Assembly: GCA_017389885.1 (NCBI GenBank)
Contig: JAFPDR010000091.1
Location: 1-7,580 of the forward strand
Source of the DNA: Kiritimatiellia bacterium
Lineage (GTDB): Bacteria > Verrucomicrobiota > Kiritimatiellia > RFP12 > UBA1067
DNA: 7,580 nt
Reading direction: 5' to 3'
Position 1 is the stretch's first letter. Every line of letters starts with the position of its first letter. Both the position numbers and the translations under genes were made by a program. This document shows, in pieces, positions 1 through 4,693 of the stretch. The notes beneath the pieces were generated by a model. That model was not told where the DNA came from, did no database searches, and saw only the letters and a program-made list of their open reading frames with translations.

Positions 1-368
1 GCCATCGCCGGGATATGGACCTCCTCCTGGACCTCCACCTCGGAGGAGCCGAAGACGTAGTCGGCGGCGAACTGCTCGACCTCCACTACGTCGTGGGCCG
101 TCTTGGAGGAATACGACTCGTCGCCTCCTCCCGCCTCGAGCGCGCCGCGTCCCGCGTCCGCCCTCAGGTCGCGCTGCATCTCGAGCGACGAGAGAATGTA
201 GGACGTGAAGCCGAAGAGCGACGCAAGGACGAGCGCGAGCGCGAGCATCCCTAAAGCCATCTCCATGAAGGCCTGGCCCGGCAGGCCAATACGCCGAGCC
301 GGCGAGCGAGCGAGTGCGCTCGCCAGAGCGCGCGTAGGGAGCGAGTCGGCGAGCTCCTTAGTGGCCAT
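1..368 (-). CDS. TadE/pilin-like protein with class III-type signal, partial (C-terminus outside window)
   Basis: The open frame gives 122 residues before running off the left edge with no stop. Residues 1-30 form a long leader rich in Ala, Leu and Arg. It is followed by G31-Q32-A-F-M-E36 and a hydrophobic helix to about residue 60. This is the pattern of a prepilin-peptidase site (cleavage after Gly, Glu at +5), as in Flp and TadE-like proteins. The part after the helix is acidic and soluble-looking and would face the periplasm or pilus. The ATG overlaps the end of the TadG-like gene by 11 nt and is preceded by GGAGGG with a 7-nt spacer, which supports this start despite the long leader. It is the fifth prepilin-like gene in a row, so a minor pilin or pilus-assembly pseudopilin is the likely role. 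The exact family cannot be fixed without the C-terminus. The leader DNA holds a perfect inverted repeat. Confidence 0.72.
   Translation of the reverse strand, partial: MATKELADSLPTRALASALARSPARRIGLPGQAFMEMALGMLALALVLASLFGFTSYILSSLEMQRDLRADAGRGALEAGGGDESYSSKTAHDVVEVEQFAADYVFGSSEVEVQEEVHIPAM
301..324. repeat. Perfect 8-bp inverted repeat inside the pilin-like leader
   Basis: Arms GGCGAGCG (301-308) and CGCTCGCC (317-324) flank an 8-base loop. The surrounding bases, to about 350, are rich in GCGAG/CTCGC words, unlike the rest of the gene. The repeat encodes part of the Ala/Arg/Ser leader that would be cleaved off. It could be a short REP-like palindrome lodged in a dispensable segment, an RNA hairpin near the start codon, or a by-product of codon bias. 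Confidence 0.4.
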
Positions 369-1788
369 GGCTGGTCCCTCCGTGGCTTCCGCCGCCGCCT
401 GTTCCGCGGATGCAGGTGTCCGCGTAGTACTTTATCCACTTCTTGCCGGACTCGCGGAACGACTTCACCTCCCACGTCTGGAGCTGGAGGCAGTAGAAGC
501 ATCCCTGCGCGTTGACGGGCCCGCGGTCGAGGTACGGGCCGAGGTGCTCGCGGATGTGCGTGACCCATCCGTAGTCCGCCGTCGAGAGGTCTTCCCCTCC
601 GACCGAGTCGAGCGGGACGAGCCTGACGTGCGAGAAGCACGGCACGACGAACGCGTTTAGCGCCGTCACGACGTCGGTCTCGCCCTCGAAGTTCTGCACG
701 GTGCCGAAGGGCTTGGCGGCCGCGGACCAGACGACGGACGACTCCGCCTCGAGCGCGACGGACTCCACGTCCTGCACGCAGCGGCAGATCGCCGCGCAGC
801 CGCGCACGTTGTACTCGGGCTTGATCTCGCCGACGATCGGGAACTCGTATCCCTCGTCGTCTCCCGCGAGGGTGAGTCCGTTGAACCAGCGTCCCCAGTT
901 GCCTCCTCCCGCGCCGGGCCTCGCGCCCTCGAAGAAGAACCAGACCTGTTCGCGGTTTGTGATGACGTAGGACTTCTCGAGCTCCTCCTGCGGGATCTCG
1001 CCGCCGCCGTATTCGCGGCAGATGTGCTGTATCTCGTTCGTGTCGAGGATGTCGGTGAGCGCGCCCTGCCACGCCCTGACGTGGAGGTTGAATATCTCGC
1101 TGTTCTCCATCGAGTCCTCGTCGCGCGCGGGGAGCGGGGCCCAGTCGTGGTAGCTCGTGTAGCTGTTGAGCAGGCCCTCGGCGTTCCAGTGGAACCAGCA
1201 CCAGTTCTCTCCGGCGATCGCGTGGTAGAAGTCCTTCATGAGGAGGTAGTGCCCTCCCTGCGCCCCGTAGAACTCGACGTTGTCGGGTCCGCACGCGAGC
1301 CCGTCCGCAAGCACGTCCTCTATCGCCGCGGCGTACTCCCCCCACGCGCCGGGGTAGGGCTCGGGATACGGCTCGCCGTTCTCCTTCGTCCCGCCCATGT
1401 AGACGGTGCGGATGTCCTCGACGTGGCGGCGCAGTATCTCCTCGAACTCCTCGCGCTCGGCCATTCCGTTCTTCTTCGCCGCGCGGCTCGCGAGCCTGAG
1501 CGCCTCGACGGGCCCGAGGAGCACGAGCCTCCGCTGCGCCTCGACGATCCCGTCGCACTCCGCGACGTCGTTCTTCACCGCGGCGAGGATGGGGTCGACA
1601 TTCATCTTGCCGAGCTCGTGCAGGAGGCGGCCCTGCTTGCGCGCGGCGGCGAGCGCAGCGGCGTCGCCCGCGTTCTGCGAGCGGTTCTTCCCTCGGACGA
1701 AGTCGAACGTGTCGACGTTCAGGAGCGCGATGAGGAATATCCCCACCAGCACCATCAGCAGATAGAGCGCGACCTGTCCCCTTCTCAT
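358..1788 (-). CDS. TadG-like pilus-assembly protein with large unrecognised C-terminal body
   Basis: 476 residues. The N-terminus is R-G-Q-V-A-L followed by a hydrophobic helix (about 7-24), then S-Q-N-A-G-D-A-A-A-L-A-A-A at about 37-49. That last stretch matches the end of the Tad (TadE/TadG-like) N-terminal domain, where Q-x-A-A-D-A-A-A-L-A is typical. The gene is therefore placed in the TadG-like family, anchored in the inner membrane with its body outside. The remaining 420 or so residues match no domain I recognise. I do not see a clear von Willebrand A metal site, which classical TadG carries. The body has 11 cysteines (including C331/C335/C337 and C430/C433), many Trp and Tyr, and ends in a Gly/His tail with His at 469, 474 and 476. 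The start follows the TadE stop by one nucleotide, with AGGGG 7 nt upstream. Position +5 after the Gly is Tyr, not Glu, as fits TadG-type rather than true pilin signals. Confidence 0.75.
   Translation of the reverse strand: MRRGQVALYLLMVLVGIFLIALLNVDTFDFVRGKNRSQNAGDAAALAAARKQGRLLHELGKMNVDPILAAVKNDVAECDGIVEAQRRLVLLGPVEALRLASRAAKKNGMAEREEFEEILRRHVEDIRTVYMGGTKENGEPYPEPYPGAWGEYAAAIEDVLADGLACGPDNVEFYGAQGGHYLLMKDFYHAIAGENWCWFHWNAEGLLNSYTSYHDWAPLPARDEDSMENSEIFNLHVRAWQGALTDILDTNEIQHICREYGGGEIPQEELEKSYVITNREQVWFFFEGARPGAGGGNWGRWFNGLTLAGDDEGYEFPIVGEIKPEYNVRGCAAICRCVQDVESVALEAESSVVWSAAAKPFGTVQNFEGETDVVTALNAFVVPCFSHVRLVPLDSVGGEDLSTADYGWVTHIREHLGPYLDRGPVNAQGCFYCLQLQTWEVKSFRESGKKWIKYYADTCIRGTGGGGSHGGTSHGH
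376..381 (-). promoter_or_regulatory. Strong Shine-Dalgarno for the partial pilin-like gene
   Basis: GGAGGG on the minus strand lies 7 nt before the ATG at 368-366, inside the end of the TadG-like gene. It decides the start codon of the downstream gene and implies translational coupling across the 11-nt overlap. Confidence 0.7.
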
Positions 1789-1789
1789 G

Positions 1790-2305
1790 TCACAGCCCCT
1801 GGTCGTTCATGTAGAGCGGGAAGTGGGACTCTATCCGCGCCTCCCCCTCGATCTCGATCGTGTCCGAATCCTCGTCCCCGCGCGAGTAGAAGCGCGGGAT
1901 GTCGAGCGCCACGCGGGACTCGACCTCGCTGCCGATGCCGGACTTGAGTGCGTAGTCCATGTACGGCCAGCGCTCGTAGTCGAGTATGCCGCGCGCCATC
2001 GACTCGTTCTCCGTCTCCATGTAGATCGGGACGAGCGAGGCCTCGCGGCGCTCGCCGTCCTCCGCAACGGGCCAGGTGCGCGGACCCGCCACGGGTATCA
2101 TCGCGACGCGCGCGGACTTCAGGCACATCCAGTCGTTGAACCCGACTGCCCGCGCGCGCGCCGCCCTGGCCGCCGCATGGTCGAGAAGTATCTTCGTCGT
2201 GACCATGTGCGCGACCTGGAAAACCGCGAGGAACATAAGGGTGATGAAGAAGACGGCGAGAACCGTCTCCAACATCGCCTGCCCGTCTCTCGCATGACGG
2301 AGCAT
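1790..2305 (-). CDS. TadE-like pseudopilin / pilus assembly protein
   Basis: 171 residues. A short basic leader ends in G8, followed by Q9-A-M-L-E13 and a hydrophobic helix to about residue 35. Then comes D-H-A-A-A-R-A-A-R-A-R-A, which matches the TadE-like pattern of a helix followed by an Ala/Arg-rich segment. The rest, to residue 171, is a soluble domain with an acidic stretch near 144-160 and only one cysteine (C61). In Tad systems such proteins are pseudopilins processed by a prepilin peptidase and needed for assembly of the Flp fibre. I chose the ATG at 2305 because everything upstream in the frame is shadow of the Flp gene, and because GAGG lies 9 nt upstream, overlapping the Flp stop codon. 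It sits 11 nt after the Flp pilin and 1 nt before the TadG-like gene, so the three genes form one tight unit. Confidence 0.8.
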   Translation of the reverse strand: MLRHARDGQAMLETVLAVFFITLMFLAVFQVAHMVTTKILLDHAAARAARARAVGFNDWMCLKSARVAMIPVAGPRTWPVAEDGERREASLVPIYMETENESMARGILDYERWPYMDYALKSGIGSEVESRVALDIPRFYSRGDEDSDTIEIEGEARIESHFPLYMNDQGL

Positions 2306-2316
2306 GTGCAGCCGCC

Positions 2317-2538
2317 TCAGTCTTCGCCGATCTGCTTGATCGTGTCTTCGCTGATGTTCTCGACGGCACCCTTCGCGCTGCTGCCCTCCTGTTCGGACAG
2401 CGCCTCGGCTGCGCCCGCGGCCTTCCTGCCGATGGCGCGGCTCAGGTACGTGAACACCGCGATGAGCGATACTGCGATCAGGCACACGATGATGATGTAC
2501 TCGACCATCGTCTGGCCTTTTCTTAGCGCCTTCATCAT
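2317..2538 (-). CDS. Flp-type pilin
   Basis: 73 residues. The leader is M-M-K-A-L-R-K-G8, followed by Q9-T-M-V-E13-Y14 and a hydrophobic helix to about residue 32. The G/xxxxE-Y junction is the hallmark of Flp/Fap (type IVb) prepilins cut by a TadV-like peptidase, with E13-Y14 at +5 and +6. The mature C-terminal part is Ala/Ser/Glu-rich and ends in acidic residues, so the size and make-up fit a Flp fibre subunit. Two ATGs lie side by side; the first is favoured because AAAGGAA sits 8-9 nt upstream. It is flanked by the 51-residue pilin-like gene (19 nt gap) and the TadE-like gene (11 nt gap). It is the best candidate here for the major pilin, but abundance cannot be judged from sequence. Confidence 0.85.
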   Translation of the reverse strand: MMKALRKGQTMVEYIIIVCLIAVSLIAVFTYLSRAIGRKAAGAAEALSEQEGSSAKGAVENISEDTIKQIGED

Positions 2539-2557
2539 TTTTTTGGTTCCTTTCTTG

Positions 2558-2713
2558 TTAAGGATAGTCTGAACTAACGAGCGACTCGGTGCGCACCACG
2601 TTCCTGCGCGCCGCCGCGACGAGATGCCACATCGCGCCGACTACGACGAGCAGGGCGCACAGCGCCAGAACGTATTCCAGCGCCGCCTGCCCCGATCTCG
2701 CTCCGCTCCACAT
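2558..2713 (-). CDS. Small Flp-like pilin / pseudopilin (51 residues)
   Basis: This short gene is easy to overlook. It encodes M-W-S-G-A-R-S-G8, then Q9-A-A-L-E13-Y14, then a hydrophobic helix to about residue 35 and a short basic-to-polar tail ending in TAA at 2560-2558. The class III prepilin junction (Gly, Glu at +5, Tyr at +6) is the same as in the next gene. After processing the product would be about 43 residues, almost only the helix, so it resembles a minor pilin or a second Flp. It begins 27 nt after the rubrerythrin stop, in the same frame. The only nearby purine-rich element is a GGGGG about 11 nt upstream, so initiation may be weak or coupled to rubrerythrin translation. The motif match makes chance coding unlikely, though expression is unproven. 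Confidence 0.75.
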   Translation of the reverse strand: MWSGARSGQAALEYVLALCALLVVVGAMWHLVAAARRNVVRTESLVSSDYP

Positions 2714-2740
2714 GACGCGCGACTGGCCCCCGGCCGGGCG

Positions 2741-3292
2741 TTACTTGAAGTAGCGGTTGTAGAGGCCCTGGAAGGCCTTGCCGTGACGCGCCTCGTCCTT
2801 CGCCATCTCGTGGACGGTGTCGTGGATCGCGTCGTAGCCGAGCTCCTTCGCGCGCTTCGCGATGGCGAGCTTGCCGGCGGTCGCGCCGCACTCGGCCTCC
2901 ATGCGACGGCGGAGGTTCTCCTTGGTGGAGTCGGTGACGATGTCGATCGTCTTGCCGAGGAGCTCGGCGAACTTCGCCGCATGCTCGGCCTCCTCGAACG
3001 CGATGCGCTTGTACGCCTCGGCGACCTCGGGATATCCCTCGCGGTCCGCCTGGCGCGACATCGCGAGGTACATCCCGACCTCGCAGCACTCGCCGTTGAA
3101 GTGGTCCTTGAGTCCCTGCGTCACCTCCGCGTCGTCGACGATTCCGTCGCCGACGTGGTGCTCCGCGACGAAGTCGAGCCCGCCGCCCTGCTTGAGGAAC
3201 TTCGAGCCCGGAACGCCGCACTGGGGGCACTTCTCCGGGGGATTCTCGCCTTCATACACATACCCGCAGACGGGGCAAACCCACTTTGCCAT
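2741..3292 (-). CDS. rbr: Rubrerythrin (N-terminal rubredoxin-like domain, diiron ferritin-like domain)
   Basis: 183 residues. Residues 1-35 carry C6-x-x-C9-G and C22-P-x-C25-G, a rubredoxin-like Fe(Cys)4 site. The ferritin-like four-helix domain follows, with putative diiron ligands E68, E101-x-x-H104, E134 and E167-x-x-H170. The iron-sulfur domain precedes the diiron domain, the order of 'reverse' rubrerythrins known in clostridia and other anaerobes. These are cytoplasmic peroxidases that reduce hydrogen peroxide to water with electrons from rubredoxin. I chose the ATG at 3292 because the protein begins at once with M-A-K-W-V-C and AAAGGA lies 7 nt upstream; the open frame continues further upstream but into the non-coding leader. 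The rubredoxin gene upstream is the probable electron donor. No terminator is seen after the stop, so transcription may continue into the pilin genes. Confidence 0.93.
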   Translation of the reverse strand: MAKWVCPVCGYVYEGENPPEKCPQCGVPGSKFLKQGGGLDFVAEHHVGDGIVDDAEVTQGLKDHFNGECCEVGMYLAMSRQADREGYPEVAEAYKRIAFEEAEHAAKFAELLGKTIDIVTDSTKENLRRRMEAECGATAGKLAIAKRAKELGYDAIHDTVHEMAKDEARHGKAFQGLYNRYFK

Positions 3293-3384
3293 TTTCTTTT
3301 CCTTTCTCACCGGCAGTCGTCCGTCAGCCGTTGGCCGACTGGCAGATTGCCTCGTTGACTTGTTGTTTTGTTGACGTAAAAGGA
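3293..3384 (-). other. Intergenic leader between rubredoxin and rubrerythrin genes
   Basis: This 92-nt gap is relatively AT-rich. It holds the rubrerythrin ribosome-binding site (AAAGGA, 3300-3305) and two mutually exclusive short stems. One is a 17-nt hairpin at 3323-3339 (7 pairs, one of them a G-T wobble, 3-nt loop). The other pairs CAGTCG at 3314-3319 with CGACTG at 3336-3341. There is no T-run after either, so neither looks like an intrinsic terminator. They may shape mRNA processing or the ratio of the two proteins, but they may also be chance. Confidence 0.4.
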
Positions 3385-3522
3385 TTACATTTCCTCGAAC
3401 TGGTCCTTGCCGACCCCGCACATGGGGCAGGTCCAGTCGTCGGGAAGGTCCTCGAACGCGACGCCGTTGTTGTTCTCCGGATCGTAGACGTATCCGCAGA
3501 CCTTGCAGACGTATTTCTTCAT
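3385..3522 (-). CDS. Rubredoxin, short-loop form (45 residues)
   Basis: The 45-residue product has C6-x-x-C9-G-Y and C32-P-x-C35-G-V, the Fe(Cys)4 site, together with Y4, Y11, W30 and the C-terminal G-K-D-x-F-E-E typical of rubredoxins. Usual rubredoxins have 52-54 residues. Here the turn after Y-D-P-E is shortened by about seven residues, as in the known 45-residue rubredoxin of Desulfovibrio desulfuricans 27774. It acts in the cytoplasm as a one-electron carrier and most likely feeds the rubrerythrin encoded 92 nt downstream. The start is clear: AGGA lies 8 nt before the ATG, and a good promoter lies just beyond. It is the first gene of the transcription unit that promoter would drive. Confidence 0.95.
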   Translation of the reverse strand: MKKYVCKVCGYVYDPENNNGVAFEDLPDDWTCPMCGVGKDQFEEM

Positions 3523-3556
3523 CTCTGGTGTCCTTTCCTTTTGTGTTTATGTGGAA

Positions 3557-3585
3557 ATTGTACCAAAGAGTTCGCCGGAGCGCAA
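3557..3585 (-). promoter_or_regulatory. Sigma70-type promoter for rubredoxin-rubrerythrin
   Basis: On the minus strand TTGCGC (3585-3580) is followed after exactly 17 nt by TACAAT (3562-3557). These match the -35 (TTGACA) at 4 of 6 positions and the -10 (TATAAT) at 5 of 6. The region after the -10 is AT-rich and leads into the rubredoxin ribosome-binding site. It lies in the gap between the rfbB stop and the rubredoxin ATG, the only place in the window with such a match ahead of a gene. I see no clear operator for PerR or another peroxide regulator. Confidence 0.65.
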
Positions 3586-3613
3586 GGGGAAACGGATGGC
3601 GAAAATCAGCCGA

Positions 3614-4693
3614 TCAGCCGCGGCCGAGGCGCTGGCCCGCGTACTTCTTCTCGTGGATGGGCCTCCACCACCACTCGTTGTCGAGGTACCACTGCACCGT
3701 CTTGCGGATTCCGGTCTCGAAGTTCTCCTCCGGCCTCCACCCGAGTTCGCCCATCAGCTTCGAGGGGTCGATCGCATAGCGGAGGTCGTGTCCGGGACGG
3801 TCCGCGACGTAGGTGATTAGGTCTTCATACCTCGGGCGGGGTTCGGGGACGCCAGAGTCCCCGTCCGTTCCGCCGCGCGGCCTAAGCTCGTCGAGGATCG
3901 CGCAGACGGTCTTCACGACCTCGAGGTTCGTGCGCTCGTTGTGTCCGCCGACGTTGTAGGTCTCCCCCGCGACGCCCTTCGCGTTCACGAGGCAGAGCGC
4001 CTTCACGTGGTCGTCCACGTAGAGCCAGTCGCGCACGTTCGCGCCCTTCCCGTAGACGGGGAGCGGCTTGCCGTCGAGGCAGTTGAGGATCACGAGCGGG
4101 ATGAGCTTCTCGGGGAAGTGGTACGGCCCGTAGTTGTTCGAGCAGTTCGTGATCAGCACGGGCATTCCGTAGGTGTCGTGCCAGGCGCGGACCAGGTGGT
4201 CGCTCGACGCCTTCGACGCGGAATAGGGGGAATGCGGGGAATACGGGGTCTTCTCGGTGAAGAAGCCCGTCTCGCCGAGCGTTCCGTAGACTTCGTCCGT
4301 CGAGATGTGCTGGAACACGAACGCGTCCCTGTCGGGGAGAGTCTTCCAGTACTTGAGCGCGGACTGGAGGAGCGTCGCCGTACCGACGACGTTGGTGCGC
4401 ACGAACTCGCCCGGTCCGTCGATCGACCTGTCGACGTGCGACTCGGCGGCGAGGTGGAATATCGTGTCCGGACGGAACTCGGCGAACGCGGAATCCATCG
4501 CCTCCTGGTCGCAGATGTCCTTCACGAGGAGGGTGTACTTCCCCTCGGCCTCCTTGAGCGACTCGACGTTGCCCGCGTAGGTGAGCTTGTCGACGACGAG
4601 CACCTCGCGCCCTTCGCGGCAGAGGTGGCGCACGAGGGCGGATCCGATGAATCCGCATCCGCCCGTGACGATGCAGCGCCTGCTATTCCTCAT
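3614..4693 (-). CDS. rfbB: dTDP-glucose 4,6-dehydratase
   Basis: 359 residues, the usual length. It is an extended-type SDR enzyme that converts dTDP-glucose to dTDP-4-keto-6-deoxyglucose, the second step toward dTDP-rhamnose and related deoxysugars. Visible motifs are the NAD-binding G11-G-C-G-F-I-G17, [11 protein letters not shown] at 80-90, the active-site S-T-D-E-V-Y-G at 131-137 (T132, D133, E134), catalytic Y157-x-x-x-K161, and N-N-Y-G-P-Y at 186-191. The start at 4693 gives [12 protein letters not shown] directly before the first strand and has GAGGAG 7 nt upstream. The longer open frame to 4870 is the antisense-like shadow of the kinase tail. It overlaps the kinase gene by 11 nt. The residues at about 274-283, before the E-P-R-P motif, form a Gly/Asp-rich insertion. 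rfbA, rfbC and rfbD are not in the window. Confidence 0.97.
   Translation of the reverse strand: MRNSRRCIVTGGCGFIGSALVRHLCREGREVLVVDKLTYAGNVESLKEAEGKYTLLVKDICDQEAMDSAFAEFRPDTIFHLAAESHVDRSIDGPGEFVRTNVVGTATLLQSALKYWKTLPDRDAFVFQHISTDEVYGTLGETGFFTEKTPYSPHSPYSASKASSDHLVRAWHDTYGMPVLITNCSNNYGPYHFPEKLIPLVILNCLDGKPLPVYGKGANVRDWLYVDDHVKALCLVNAKGVAGETYNVGGHNERTNLEVVKTVCAILDELRPRGGTDGDSGVPEPRPRYEDLITYVADRPGHDLRYAIDPSKLMGELGWRPEENFETGIRKTVQWYLDNEWWWRPIHEKKYAGQRLGRG

Noticed and set aside
251..1558. 435-codon open frame on the minus strand within the TadG-like gene
   Set aside because: Arg-rich, low-complexity translation in another frame of a convincing gene; GC-rich shadow.
1024..1947. Long plus-strand open frame opposite the TadG-like and TadE genes
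   Set aside because: Antisense shadow; biased Val/Leu/Arg/Glu composition, no domain and no good ribosome-binding site.
2558..2600. Possible promoter just before the Flp pilin (TATCCT-like -10)
   Set aside because: No matching -35 at 16-18 nt; too weak to report as a feature.
2714..2740. Possible terminator in the CCCGGCCGGG-rich gap after rubrerythrin
   Set aside because: Short palindrome without a T-run; the next gene follows at once.
3293..3421. Extended N-terminus for rubrerythrin
   Set aside because: It would run through the leader and into the rubredoxin gene; the family begins right at the ATG at 3292.
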